From positions 1,798,001-1,862,000 of the forward strand of contig NZ_CP080203.1 of assembly GCF_020424085.1 (NCBI RefSeq): a stretch of 64,000 nt of DNA. Direction: 5' to 3'. The notes beneath the pieces are model-generated. The model was not told the DNA's origin and made no database searches. It saw only the letters and a program-made list of their open reading frames with translations. Positions within the stretch are counted from its first letter, which is position 1; every line of letters starts with the position of its first letter. Source of the DNA: Mycetocola spongiae. Lineage in GTDB: Bacteria > Actinomycetota > Actinomycetes > Actinomycetales > Microbacteriaceae. This document shows, piece by piece, positions 32,370 to 40,863 of the stretch. Made by a program: the position numbers and the translations under genes.

Positions 32370-32938
32370 CCCGCGCCCCGGTTGGGGTCGGGGTCGGTGC
32401 TGGGGGTCGGCCTGCCCGTGCCGTATTCGCGCAGGTCCTCGGCGCGCTGCCGATCCCAATCCGCGGCCAGGCACCGCGTCTCCCCCGTAATCTCAATCCA
32501 CGGACCGTTCACCGTGGTGCTCAAAATATCGCCCCAGGGCGTGGTGATCTCGTAGATCACCTGATCGTCCAGATATGAAATGCGCTCCGGGGTGAACCCG
32601 AGCCCGCGCCAATAATCCGCGATCTGATCGGCCATCGCCAGGAAGTCCGTGTGCTCACCCTTATAGCGTCCGGCCGCATCGTAATAATATGTGTCGTCAT
32701 CGCAACGCGAGGGCCCCCGGCTCCGTTCCTGAGTCCAGGGCCCGCCCGTAAGCTCCTCCAAATCCGCGAGTTCCCGCCATAACCGATCCCGCAGCTCCCG
32801 CGGCGTAATCTCCTCCATAACCCCCGCCCCCTGTGTTTTCGGACCCACCAACGATTCGCCATGCCACCCCGAACAGCCCACCAACGCCGGGAGCATCACC
32901 CCGGTCGCGATCCATGCGCGCATACCCCGCCGCATCAT
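32366..32938 (-). CDS. Lipoprotein of the WxG-hydrolase cassette
   Basis: 190 residues. A short signal peptide ends in the lipobox LVGC (Cys about 22). The mature part has acidic and aromatic stretches (DDDTYYYDAAGRYKGEH) and a C-terminal DxDPN tail, with no known domain. It starts 2 nt after the stop of the WxG/alpha-beta hydrolase gene and closes a three-gene unit. By position and lipid anchoring it could be an immunity or accessory protein for the hydrolase, as the TilA lipoproteins are for the lipase effector TslA in Staphylococcus; this is inference. Confidence 0.78.
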   Translation of the reverse strand: MMRRGMRAWIATGVMLPALVGCSGWHGESLVGPKTQGAGVMEEITPRELRDRLWRELADLEELTGGPWTQERSRGPSRCDDDTYYYDAAGRYKGEHTDFLAMADQIADYWRGLGFTPERISYLDDQVIYEITTPWGDILSTTVNGPWIEITGETRCLAADWDRQRAEDLREYGTGRPTPSTDPDPNRGAG

Positions 32939-32940
32939 CG

Positions 32941-34782
32941 CTATCTTCCGCCTCGACCGTCAAAATAATCCCGGACAACTTGCCGATGGTGCTCCGCCTC
33001 ATCCTCATAATCCGCATGCGCCTCGGAGGGCGTGAGCTCCCCGATCTGTTCCAGGAAGATACGTTGCAGATTTTTAGTCAGCTCCGTATTGGGCCCAAAA
33101 TAATGCCCCCGATCATCCGATTCTGAGGACCCAATCGCCCCATGCCCACGGATAGGATCCAGCACCGATCCATCCGGTTGCAGCCCGCCCTCGGTGCCAA
33201 TCCCGGTGAACGGAGACCCGGCACGCAGCGGGTCGTAGCGCCCGGGCACCCGCCCCAGCGGCGCGACCATATCGCCCTTGGCCTCGGCCACAAAGACTCG
33301 CTCCGGCGGCATATGCAGGTCCTCGGGCGCGAGGGTATTGGGGAGCCCGGCCGAGCCCACGAGTACCGCCGCATCCACCCCGTGGTCACCCAGCGCGAGT
33401 GCGCGCGCCACCACATTGGTGCCATAGGAGTGCCCAATCACGGTGAGGCGCGCCCCGGGCAGGCCAAGAGCCCGCAGCCCCTCGAGGGTATGGTCCAGGC
33501 GCACCGCGCCGATGCGCGCCGGTTCCTCCCCGAGGGCCTGCGCGGTGGGATAGGACAACCGTACGTCTTCACCGGAGTCGGGGTGGGCCGTTGTTTCCGC
33601 CCAGAAGTGTGGGGTCGGATAGCCGTCCCATAAGAGGATCCCCAGCCCGTCGTCGCGCCCGCGCAGATTTTTAGCAATCCTGAGTTCACCCTTGAGATCG
33701 GCCACCCCGCTGTCCTGGCCGCGCACCACCACGGCGATTCGGGGAAGAACGTCGAGATTCCCCACGGCCACCGCCGACAGGGGCTGATCGGGGCCGCTCG
33801 GGTCAAATGCATAAAGAAAGAGCGGCGGGTCGACTTCCCATGCCGATTCACCAGAAAAATAACCCCAGAGGGCCTCAAGCCCCTGCATCTTTCGCCGGGC
33901 CGCCGCGAGCCCCTCCGGGTCGCGCATCGCCTCCGCCTCACGCTCCTCGGCCCGGGCCAGAGCCTCCCGCGCCTCCTCAAGCGCGGGCCCCAACAGGGAA
34001 CGGTTGGCCCGGTCCCGATCCGGTGCGGGGAGGCCCTCGGTAGCCCCCAGCTCGGCGGGAAAACGCAGCAGCAAGGTTTTTTGCAGCGATTCGGGGAGGG
34101 ACCCCCAGGCGCCGCGGACCTCCGCGGCGGGCAGGCCGCGGATCTCGCCCAGCTGCCGCCTCAGCAGGCTCTCCGCACCCTCCCCCGGGATGCGGCCGTC
34201 CAGGAGCCGCGCGATTCTATTCGCCGCGAGGGATACCTCGCCAAACCGTGCGGAGGGAAACTCCGAGAGCGCCGCCGCGAGTCGCCCCCGCAGCCCGGCC
34301 TCGTTCTCCTCCCGATCGCCGGCCAGAAACTCGATCCGGGCTCGGCTTGCGGCCAGATCGTCCTCCGCCCAGGCCAATTCGCGGCGCAGGTGGCGTTCGA
34401 GGTCGGGGTCTACCAGCACCGCCGGATCGCTCAGGCGCATCAGGATCCGGTCTCTTTCCGCCTCGCAATCGGCGCGCACCTCCTGCCCGATGCGCGCGCG
34501 ATCCAGGATCTCCTGCATCTCACTCGCGAAGCTCTCGACGGTCAGGACGCAGCGCCGATAGGCCTCAAAAATTTCGTCCGCCTCCGCGCGGGCCCGCCGA
34601 TGGAGCGCGAGCCAGGACTCGGCGGCATCGCCCTGCCAGGCCGCCGTCACCTCCCGTTCAACCGCATCCAGCTCGGCGGTCAGGGCCACGAGCTGCTCGG
34701 CGCGGTATCGCCACGCCCGTGCACACTCATTCACCTCGCAAAGGTCACCCTGGCCGGGGTGATCCCACTCCCACTCGATCAT
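32941..34782 (-). CDS. WxG-type N-terminal domain fused to DUF1023 alpha/beta hydrolase
   Basis: 613 residues. The first ~130 are helical, with a W-x-G turn (W49-Q-G51) between helices, the mark of ESX/WXG100-like secretion domains. A long charged helical middle (about 130-300) follows, then a DUF1023 alpha/beta hydrolase: nucleophile elbow GHSYG with Ser452, an Asp candidate in AKGDMVAPLG and a His in DRGHYFGPN. No signal peptide is present, fitting export by a type VII system. The ATG overlaps the preceding small gene's TGA by one base. The substrate is unknown; lipid or ester hydrolysis is likely for the fold. Confidence 0.83.
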   Translation of the reverse strand: MIEWEWDHPGQGDLCEVNECARAWRYRAEQLVALTAELDAVEREVTAAWQGDAAESWLALHRRARAEADEIFEAYRRCVLTVESFASEMQEILDRARIGQEVRADCEAERDRILMRLSDPAVLVDPDLERHLRRELAWAEDDLAASRARIEFLAGDREENEAGLRGRLAAALSEFPSARFGEVSLAANRIARLLDGRIPGEGAESLLRRQLGEIRGLPAAEVRGAWGSLPESLQKTLLLRFPAELGATEGLPAPDRDRANRSLLGPALEEAREALARAEEREAEAMRDPEGLAAARRKMQGLEALWGYFSGESAWEVDPPLFLYAFDPSGPDQPLSAVAVGNLDVLPRIAVVVRGQDSGVADLKGELRIAKNLRGRDDGLGILLWDGYPTPHFWAETTAHPDSGEDVRLSYPTAQALGEEPARIGAVRLDHTLEGLRALGLPGARLTVIGHSYGTNVVARALALGDHGVDAAVLVGSAGLPNTLAPEDLHMPPERVFVAEAKGDMVAPLGRVPGRYDPLRAGSPFTGIGTEGGLQPDGSVLDPIRGHGAIGSSESDDRGHYFGPNTELTKNLQRIFLEQIGELTPSEAHADYEDEAEHHRQVVRDYFDGRGGR

Positions 34783-35048
34783 CAGCCCATGCCCCCGGCC
34801 ACCTCGCGATCGGCCTCCACCAGGGCGCCGGTTCCCGAGCGCAAACCGCGCAGGCCCTCCGCGAGTTCGTCCCATAGCCGCGCGCGGGACTCGCGGAGCC
34901 AGGAATCGCAGGTTCCCAGGGTGAAGCTCACCACGCCGCTGCGCAGCGCCCGCTCCTCGACCGGAGGGTCTTCCCACTGGGCGGCGCAGATTGCCGCGAG
35001 CCGGGCCGCCGCCGCTTCCCCCGCGGCGGGATCAAGAGCTGCCTCCAT
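34782..35048 (-). CDS. Small helical protein, ESX-partner-like
   Basis: 88 residues, all predicted helix, starting MEAALDPAAGEAAAARLAAI and ending DREVAGGMG. There is a tryptophan in the mid-turn (TCDSWLRESRARLW) but no strict WxG. Size, helical content and one-base coupling to the WxG-hydrolase gene suggest a heterodimer partner or chaperone of the kind that accompanies type VII substrates. GGAGGT lies 5 nt before the ATG used. No family is recognised with confidence. Confidence 0.72.
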   Translation of the reverse strand: MEAALDPAAGEAAAARLAAICAAQWEDPPVEERALRSGVVSFTLGTCDSWLRESRARLWDELAEGLRGLRSGTGALVEADREVAGGMG

Positions 35049-35132
35049 CATGGACCTCCACAACCGAAATGGTGCGAAAATCCTACGTCCCCGGATCTCC
35101 CAACCGGCTGGGAATCCGGGGAATCATACGGG

Positions 35133-35966
35133 TTAGGCGCGCGCGAGCTCCCGGGCCCGGGCGAGCGCCGCATCGGTGGCCTCGGCAAAAAGCGCGGGCA
35201 GGCCGGCCCCCTGCAAAACATTCAGGGCGCGCTCGGTGGTGCCCTGCGGGCTGGTCACCTGGATACGCAGCTCCTCGGGGGTCTTCTCCGATTGGGCGAG
35301 CAACTCGCTGGCCCCGCGGAAGGTGCCCTGCACCATGATGTCGGCCTGTTCGCGCGTGAACCCCTTCGCCAGCGCGGCCTCGGTCAGCGCCTCGATCAGC
35401 AGGAAAACATAGGCCGGTCCCGAACCCGAGATCGTGCTGAGTGCATCGATCTGCTCCTCGGGCACCTCCAGCACCTCACCCACCGTGCTAAACACCTCGT
35501 GTACCGTGGCCATCGCCGCGGCATCCGCGCGGGTGCCCGCGGAGATGCCGGTCACCGCCCGTCCCACCACGGCCGGGGTATTGGGCATCGAGCGCACCAC
35601 GATGGTGTGTTCCGGCAGGAGGCGCTCAAAGGTGGCCACGGACACGCCGGCGGCGAGGCTCACAACGATGGTGCCGGGGCGCAGCACCGGGGCGATCTCC
35701 TCCAAGAGCGCGGGCACCATCCCGGGCTTTACACCGATCAGCACGATATCCGCGGCCGCGGCGGCCGTGCGGTTGCCCTCGGGATCGCGCTCAAGCGCCA
35801 CCGCGTTCACGCCGTCCAATGCGGCGAGCGCATCGGCCTTGGCGGCACTGCGATTGGTCGCGGTCACTCCCCCGGTCACCTCAATCCCGGGCTGAAGCAG
35901 GCCGGATAGCACCGCCGCGCCCATCGAACCGGTGCCAAGAATTGCAATATGCGGGATCGTAGTCAT
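35133..35966 (-). CDS. proC: Pyrroline-5-carboxylate reductase
   Basis: 277 residues. The NADP-binding motif is IAILGTGSMGAA (8-19), the middle region has VRSMPNTPAVVG, and the C-terminal dimer domain carries the ProC signature region with SGSGPAYVFLLIEALTEAA and TSPQGTTERAL. It makes proline from pyrroline-5-carboxylate. The ATG follows TAGGAT by 6 nt. The gene is monocistronic and divergent from the small membrane protein gene. Confidence 0.96.
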   Translation of the reverse strand: MTTIPHIAILGTGSMGAAVLSGLLQPGIEVTGGVTATNRSAAKADALAALDGVNAVALERDPEGNRTAAAAADIVLIGVKPGMVPALLEEIAPVLRPGTIVVSLAAGVSVATFERLLPEHTIVVRSMPNTPAVVGRAVTGISAGTRADAAAMATVHEVFSTVGEVLEVPEEQIDALSTISGSGPAYVFLLIEALTEAALAKGFTREQADIMVQGTFRGASELLAQSEKTPEELRIQVTSPQGTTERALNVLQGAGLPALFAEATDAALARARELARA

Positions 35967-35972
35967 GTCCCC

Positions 35973-35978
35973 ATCCTA
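35973..35978 (-). promoter_or_regulatory. -10 box of leaderless proC promoter
   Basis: TAGGAT, spacer GGGGAC, ATG. Confidence 0.5.
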
Positions 35979-36022
35979 GAAGTCCGCGGCCCATAATCCG
36001 CCCTAAAGGGTGGCCCCGGGTC

Positions 36023-36028
36023 TAGTGT
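36023..36028 (+). promoter_or_regulatory. -10 box of leaderless membrane-protein promoter
   Basis: TAGTGT, 7-nt gap, ATG. Confidence 0.45.
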
Positions 36029-36035
36029 GAGTTTT

Positions 36036-36539
36036 ATGGACAGCGAACGTTTTTTGCGCCGGGTGGATCGCCTGGCCGGCGGATCCAAATCCTCCCTCCG
36101 CATCGATCCGGCGGCCCGCGAGCATCCCCGCACCCGCCGCGCGTTTACCGCTGTGTACTGGCTGCTGGCGATCGAGCTGCTACTGGGAATTGGCGCGGTG
36201 GTGATCGCGCTGATTCTGGCGGGCTCGGGCGAGCATGTTGCGCTCTCGGTCTGGTCCCGTTCCCTCGTGGTGCTGGCCATGACCGCGACGCTGTTTTATT
36301 TTGCGTGGCGCGCGCGCCTGGGCTACGTCTGGGGCTATTCGCGGCTGCGCCTATTCAGCAAGATTTTTCCCGTGGTGACCCTCGTGATGGCGGCGATCCC
36401 GGGGTTTTATCCGCTGTGGATGGTTACCGAGCAGATCGTCTTCAGCCTGATCCTGATCGGTGTGGCCGATTTCCTGGATTCCGACCATATGCGGGACACC
36501 TATCGCCACCCCGGCCCGGCCGCGGCCCCCGAGGTCTAG
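36036..36539 (+). CDS. Membrane protein of unknown function
   Basis: 167 residues. The first ~35 residues are charged and soluble, then four hydrophobic segments follow (about 40-62, 73-92, 103-122 and 125-145). No family is recognised. The last lines, VADFLDSDHMRDTY, are soluble. The ATG used is 7 nt after TAGTGT; a GTG three codons earlier would overlap that box. The CDF-type transporter gene follows after 36 nt with its own ribosome site, so the two may be co-transcribed. Confidence 0.72.
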   Translation: MDSERFLRRVDRLAGGSKSSLRIDPAAREHPRTRRAFTAVYWLLAIELLLGIGAVVIALILAGSGEHVALSVWSRSLVVLAMTATLFYFAWRARLGYVWGYSRLRLFSKIFPVVTLVMAAIPGFYPLWMVTEQIVFSLILIGVADFLDSDHMRDTYRHPGPAAAPEV

Positions 36540-36575
36540 GATGGCTTGCATCGGCAGCCCAGTAAGGGGAGATTC

Positions 36576-37538
36576 ATGAGCACCTCCGGCGGTAATAAGG
36601 CAATCATCGCGGCGTTCCTGGCCAATACCGGCATTGCGCTGACGAAGTTCATCGCCTGGTTCTTCTCGGGCTCCGCCTCGATGCTCGCCGAGGGTGTGCA
36701 CTCCCTCGCCGATTCCGGCAATCAGCTGCTCCTGCTGCTGGGGGCCCGCAAGGCCAAGCGGGTGGCCGATGTGGAGCATCCCTTCGGCTATGGCCGCGAA
36801 CGCTATGTTTATGCGTTTGTGGTGTCGATCATTCTGTTCTCCGTGGGTGGCGTATTTTCGATCTACGAGGGAATTAATAAGCTGCAGCATCCGCATGAGC
36901 TGGAGATGTGGTGGCTTCCGATGGTGGTCCTCACGATCGCGATCGTGCTGGAGAGCTTCTCGCTGCGCACGGCAGTGCGCGAGTCCAATCACACGCGCGG
37001 TTCGCAGTCCTGGATCCAGTTTGTGCGCCGGGCCAAGGCCCCCGAGCTGCCCGTGGTCCTCCTCGAGGATGTGGCCGCCCTGATCGGCCTGGTCTTCGCG
37101 TTTATCGGTGTGGGCCTCACCGTGGTCACCGGTAATGCGGTGTGGGATGCGATTGGCACGCTGTTTATCGGCACGCTCCTGGTCCTGGTGGCGATCGTGC
37201 TGGGCATCGAGACCAAGAGCCTCCTCGTGGGCGAGGGCGCCACCGAGGAGCAGACGGCCGCGATCATTGCGGCGATCGAGGCCGGCCCCGAGGTCGAGAA
37301 GCTGATCCATATCAAGACCCTGTATCTGGGCCCGGAGGAACTGCTCATCGCGGCAAAGATCGGCTTTCCGCGCGATAATTCCCTGGCCCAGGTTGCGGCC
37401 GATATCGATGCGGTGGAGGCGCGCATTCGGGCCGCCGAGCCGATGGCCCGCAGCATCTATCTGGAGCCGGATGTTTATCGCGTCCCGCGTAATCCGGCAC
37501 CCGCCACGGATACGATCATACTGAAGAGCGCGGACTAG
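36576..37538 (+). CDS. Cation diffusion facilitator (CDF) family transporter
   Basis: 320 residues. Six membrane segments with the metal-site pattern in helix 2 (AEGVHSLADSGNQ, HxxxD) and helix 5 (LLEDVAALIGLV, ExxD-type), then a C-terminal cytoplasmic ferredoxin-like domain. CDF proteins export Zn2+, Mn2+, Fe2+ or Co2+; the helix pair HxxxD/DxxxD-like variant prevents firm metal assignment. GGGGAG lies 4 nt before the ATG. The stop is only 2 bp from the palindromic TetR operator. Confidence 0.9.
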   Translation: MSTSGGNKAIIAAFLANTGIALTKFIAWFFSGSASMLAEGVHSLADSGNQLLLLLGARKAKRVADVEHPFGYGRERYVYAFVVSIILFSVGGVFSIYEGINKLQHPHELEMWWLPMVVLTIAIVLESFSLRTAVRESNHTRGSQSWIQFVRRAKAPELPVVLLEDVAALIGLVFAFIGVGLTVVTGNAVWDAIGTLFIGTLLVLVAIVLGIETKSLLVGEGATEEQTAAIIAAIEAGPEVEKLIHIKTLYLGPEELLIAAKIGFPRDNSLAQVAADIDAVEARIRAAEPMARSIYLEPDVYRVPRNPAPATDTIILKSAD

Positions 37539-37540
37539 AC

Positions 37541-37570
37541 ACCCAAACACTACAGGTGTAGTGTTTGGGT
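37541..37570. promoter_or_regulatory. TetR operator abutting the start codon, with embedded -10 box
   Basis: A 14-bp arm ACCCAAACACTACA, two central Gs, and the exact complement. The second arm ends at the base before the TetR ATG and contains TAGTGT (37559-37564), a -10 box 6 nt from the start. A bound TetR dimer would cover the -10 and the initiation point. As RNA it is also a stable hairpin just past the CDF stop. Confidence 0.82.
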
Positions 37571-38125
37571 ATGGAACGCAAACAACGCATCGCCGAGGCC
37601 GCCATCCGGATTCTCGCCCGCGAGGGAGCGCGCGGCCTCACCCACCGCGCCGTGGATGCCGAGGCAGGCATCCCACCCGGTTCCACCTCCAATAGCTACC
37701 GCACCCGGGAGGCGCTCCTGGACGCCCTGGGGGCACACCTCGCCGAGCTGGACCGCATCACGATCGAGGACATCGCCACGCAGGCGCCCGATAATTTCCC
37801 GCTGACCCTCGCGCATTTTGCCGCCAATTCGGCCAGCGCCCACTCCGCCGCGGCCCGGGCCCGCTATATCCTGCTGCTCGATCCGCATACGCAGGGCGAG
37901 GGCGGGGCCGCCTTCCGCGCCCACCGCGAGTATTTCCGGGACTGGGGAATCCGGGTCCTCACCCCGCACCTGGGCGAACGCGCTGAATGGGGCGCCACAC
38001 AGATTTTGGCCCTCTTGGACGGCATCATCATGACCTCCGCCACCTCCGGTACCCCCGTGGATATTCAGGGGCTCGCCGATACCATCGAGGCGATCGCTCC
38101 CCGCGTTCCCGGGCCGCTGGCATGA
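37571..38125 (+). CDS. TetR family transcriptional regulator
   Basis: 184 residues. HTH at about 5-50 (IAEAAIRILAREGARGLTH, then AEAGIPPGSTSNSY), with a helical ligand domain after it. It is probably autoregulated through the 30-bp palindrome that ends at its ATG, and its mRNA is probably leaderless. Its TGA overlaps the ATG of the DUF2867 gene by four bases, so that protein is likely to belong to its response. The ligand is unknown. Confidence 0.9.
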   Translation: MERKQRIAEAAIRILAREGARGLTHRAVDAEAGIPPGSTSNSYRTREALLDALGAHLAELDRITIEDIATQAPDNFPLTLAHFAANSASAHSAAARARYILLLDPHTQGEGGAAFRAHREYFRDWGIRVLTPHLGERAEWGATQILALLDGIIMTSATSGTPVDIQGLADTIEAIAPRVPGPLA

Positions 38126-38580
38126 CCGCGCCGGGCTTCACCTCGCTTGCCCTGCGCGATATCCCAGCACCCGATTATGCCGATGTCATCCTGCTGCCCA
38201 TTCCCGCGGGGGCACCCACCGACCCCGGGCTCTGGGCGGAAACCATCTTTGGCCCCGCCGCCGCACCGCTGTGGGTGAGGGCGGCCCTCGGCCTGCGCCA
38301 GGCGCTGGTGCCCCTGCTTGGACTCAAGCCCTCCCCCTCCACGATATTTGCGGTACGGGAGCGGGAGGGAGAGGAGGCGCTGATCGCGGCCGAGGAAAAA
38401 CACCTCTCGTTTCGCGCGGCCGTCGGCGTGGACACACTCACCCGCACCGTCCGCGTCACCACCACGGTCGCGCTGCACGGCCGGCGCGGGCGGCTCTATT
38501 TTGGGCCCGTGCGGCTGGCCCATCCGGTGGTGGTGCACTCGATGATGCGCGGGGCAATCCGCGCGCTCACACCGGCCTAG
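38122..38580 (+). CDS. DUF2867 domain protein
   Basis: 152 residues. The conserved core is late in the protein: LSFRAAVGVDTLTRTVRVTT, ALHGRRGRLYFGPVRLAHP and VVHSMMRGAI, the DUF2867 pattern of beta strands ending in a histidine-bearing helix. No function is known. It is coupled to the tetR gene by an ATGA overlap. Its TAG stop shares the tetranucleotide CTAG with the stop of the converging tadA. Confidence 0.85.
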   Translation: MTAPGFTSLALRDIPAPDYADVILLPIPAGAPTDPGLWAETIFGPAAAPLWVRAALGLRQALVPLLGLKPSPSTIFAVREREGEEALIAAEEKHLSFRAAVGVDTLTRTVRVTTTVALHGRRGRLYFGPVRLAHPVVVHSMMRGAIRALTPA

Positions 38581-39062
38581 GATGTAGCGGCGCGGGTCTC
38601 GCGGAAAAAATCCACGAGCAGAGCCGCGCAGGCCTCCTCCTCAACCCCGCCGATCACCTCGGCACGATGCGGGAGGCGGCGCTCGCGCAGCAGGTCAAAG
38701 GCGCTTCCGCCCGCCCCGGCCTTTTCCTCCCAGGCACCAAAAATCACGCGTGGAATCCGGGCGGCCACGATCGCTCCCGCACACATCACGCAGGGCTCCA
38801 GCGTGACGATCAGCGTGAGATCCGCGAGCTGCCAGTCGCGGCGCGCGGCGGCCGCGGCCCGGATTGCCTCGATTTCGGCATGCGCGCTCGGGTCGTGCCG
38901 GGCCTCGCGTTCATTGCGCCCCACCGCCACCACATTCCCCGCGGGGTCCACCAATATCGCGCCCACTGGCACATCGGCCGTGCTCTGTGTGAGCCGCGCC
39001 TGCTCGATGGCAAGGGCCATCCAGCGACGATACTCCTCGGGAACGTTTAAGATCACGATCAT
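38577..39062 (-). CDS. tadA: tRNA-specific adenosine deaminase
   Basis: 161 residues. Cytidine/adenosine deaminase fold with the zinc ligands His61 and catalytic Glu63 (SAHAEIEAI) and Cys91/Cys94 in EPCVMCAGA. It converts A34 of tRNA(Arg) to inosine, needed to decode CGN codons. The start is the first of two in-frame ATGs; GGGGAA lies very close to it, and a start nine codons in is unlikely as it would remove part of the first helix. Confidence 0.94.
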   Translation of the reverse strand: MIVILNVPEEYRRWMALAIEQARLTQSTADVPVGAILVDPAGNVVAVGRNEREARHDPSAHAEIEAIRAAAAARRDWQLADLTLIVTLEPCVMCAGAIVAARIPRVIFGAWEEKAGAGGSAFDLLRERRLPHRAEVIGGVEEEACAALLVDFFRETRAATS

Positions 39063-39080
39063 TTCCCCTCATTACGCAGG

Positions 39081-39086
39081 TATTGT
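39081..39086 (+). promoter_or_regulatory. -10 box of leaderless upp promoter
   Basis: TATTGT, 7-nt gap, ATG. Confidence 0.5.
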
Positions 39087-39093
39087 TAACCCT

Positions 39094-39726
39094 ATGCGAG
39101 TGCACGTAGCCGATCACCCCCTGATCACCCATAAACTCACGGTGCTGAGGGATAAAACCACACCGTCCCCCGTCTTCCGGGCCCTGACGGAGGAGCTGGT
39201 CACCCTGCTCGCCTATGAGGCCACCCGCGAGGTGCGCACCGAAACGGTGACCATCGAGACCCCCGTCACCACCACCACGGGCCTGGCGATCAGCCAGCCC
39301 CGCCCGCTGGTGGTGCCCATCTTGCGCGCCGGCCTCGGCATGCTGGAGGGCATGGTGAAGCTGCTTCCCACCGCCGAGGTGGGCTTTCTGGGCATGGCAC
39401 GCGATGAGGAGACGTTTGAACCCGTCACCTATGCCGAGCGCCTCCCCGATGACCTCTCCGGCCGGCAGTGCTTTGTCCTGGACCCGATGCTGGCCACGGG
39501 CGGTTCGCTCGGCGCCGCGATCGAGTTCCTGTTTAAGCGCGGGGCCGAGGACGTTACGGCGATCTGCCTCCTGGCAGCCCCCGAGGGTGTGGCCGCACTC
39601 GAGAAGATGACCGAGGGGCGCAATGTAAATATTGTCCTCGGCACGATCGACGAGCGCCTGGACGAGCACGGTTATATCGTGCCGGGCCTGGGCGACGCGG
39701 GCGACCGCCTCTACGGCCTCGCCTAG
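39094..39726 (+). CDS. upp: Uracil phosphoribosyltransferase
   Basis: 210 residues. The PRPP loop is [14 protein letters not shown], the dimer/flexible loop region holds [10 protein letters not shown], and the C-terminal GDAGDRLYG closes the active site. It salvages uracil to UMP. The ATG lies 7 nt after TATTGT, so it is probably leaderless. The gene is monocistronic, ending at a strong terminator 26 nt past the stop. Confidence 0.96.
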   Translation: MRVHVADHPLITHKLTVLRDKTTPSPVFRALTEELVTLLAYEATREVRTETVTIETPVTTTTGLAISQPRPLVVPILRAGLGMLEGMVKLLPTAEVGFLGMARDEETFEPVTYAERLPDDLSGRQCFVLDPMLATGGSLGAAIEFLFKRGAEDVTAICLLAAPEGVAALEKMTEGRNVNIVLGTIDERLDEHGYIVPGLGDAGDRLYGLA

Positions 39727-39752
39727 GCGATACGTCCCGTCATAAATCTTGC

Positions 39753-39788
39753 GCGGCACATCCCGGTTACGGGATGTGCCGCCTTTTT
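39753..39788 (+). terminator. Terminator of upp
   Basis: 13-bp perfect stem GCGGCACATCCCG, loop GTTA, then CTTTTT. Confidence 0.94.
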
Positions 39789-40113
39789 CTTGCAATATTT
39801 CGTCATATCTTGACATATGGACCCGTATCGGGTTGAATCTGTTCCATGACTGATATCGCGCGTACCCGGAGCTCCGTTGAGTCTCATGGGACTGTGGGCA
39901 TGATGATGCCCCGCAGCGCTGTCATGTGTTGTCGAATGTGTCGCTAGTCTCCTAGCACCAGAAGAGCCAGCCGCTCCGCACTCCGCGTAGAGCCCGCGCT
40001 CCCCCCGCCCCGGCCATAGCACCGCCGGACGGGCATTCTCACAATATTTCGCCCATTCGGGAACCCGTTACCGGACCCCGCGGGCAACACAAACCCTTAA
40101 AGGACGCATCATC
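39789..40113 (+). promoter_or_regulatory. AT-rich intergenic region before the orphan winged-helix gene
   Basis: A consensus -35 TTGACA lies within CATATCTTGACATATG, which is itself an inverted repeat; a -10 is poorly defined (TTGAAT 17 bp on). A second GC-rich part follows, and AAAGGA precedes the ATG of the next gene by 9 nt. I see no ORF here. The long leader may hold regulation. Confidence 0.4.
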
Positions 40114-40863
40114 ATGTCTCTCGCTCACGCTACCCAGAACCTCGCCACCCGCCCCGCCGTGATCGCCGCCCCGGATATCACCGCCCCGCGCACCGCCGCC
40201 CGGGTTGCCCCGGCCCAGGCCCCCACCGCACCCCGACTGCGCGCCGTACCCGAGGGCACCGAGGCCCGCGGCTTTGTCCTCTACGTTGGCCTGGATGAGG
40301 CCAAGGCCCTCGCCGAGGGCTCGAGCCTCGGCGCGGTAGTACAGGCCCTGAAGGACCTGGCCGCCCAGCTCGCCCCGTCCTCGGAAACCTATGCCGCGGT
40401 GGCCCTCGCCCCCGAGGGTGCCGGCGGCCGCGATATCGATGTGGTGCGTCTTGCCCTGCAGGAGCCCGCGGCCCTGGCCCGCCACCGCGACGCCGAGGAG
40501 GTGGACGAGGAGCTCGACCGCGCCCATGCCGGTGTGGTCATCGATCTCTCCCGCAAGCGCCTCGCACTGGACAACGCCTCGGTTGCGCTGACCTTCAAGG
40601 AATTTGAGCTGCTGCAGTACCTGGTCCTGCGCGAGGGGCGCACGATCGAGCGCACCGAACTCATCTCGGCACTGTGGAGCGCGGATGACGAGGAGGCCGC
40701 CCCGAACGAGCGCACGATCGATGTGCACATTCGCCGCCTGCGCGCCAAGCTGAACCGCTATGAGGACATCGTGCGCACCGTGCGCGGCGTCGGCTACCGA
40801 TTTGACCGTCACGCCGATGTCACCATCCGCTACGCCACCGCCCCGAGCCCCGACCTGTTCTAA
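40114..40863 (+). CDS. OmpR-type winged-helix protein without receiver domain
   Basis: 249 residues. The C-terminal 95 carry a full OmpR/PhoB DNA-binding domain (LTFKEFELLQYLVLREGRTI, then NERTIDVHIRRLRAKL and VRTVRGVGYRFD). The N-terminal half has no phosphorylation aspartate pattern; it starts with about 45 Ala/Pro/Thr-rich residues, then a small alpha/beta unit FVLYVGLDEAKALAEGS. It is therefore an orphan regulator, and no kinase is adjacent. Architectures of this kind occur in actinobacteria; targets are unknown. Confidence 0.87.
   Translation: MSLAHATQNLATRPAVIAAPDITAPRTAARVAPAQAPTAPRLRAVPEGTEARGFVLYVGLDEAKALAEGSSLGAVVQALKDLAAQLAPSSETYAAVALAPEGAGGRDIDVVRLALQEPAALARHRDAEEVDEELDRAHAGVVIDLSRKRLALDNASVALTFKEFELLQYLVLREGRTIERTELISALWSADDEEAAPNERTIDVHIRRLRAKLNRYEDIVRTVRGVGYRFDRHADVTIRYATAPSPDLF

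Noticed and set aside
39789-40113. tRNA or other stable RNA in the long leader before the winged-helix gene
   Set aside because: I looked for cloverleaf arms and a GGTTCGANNCC T-arm and found none here or in the other long intergenic gaps.
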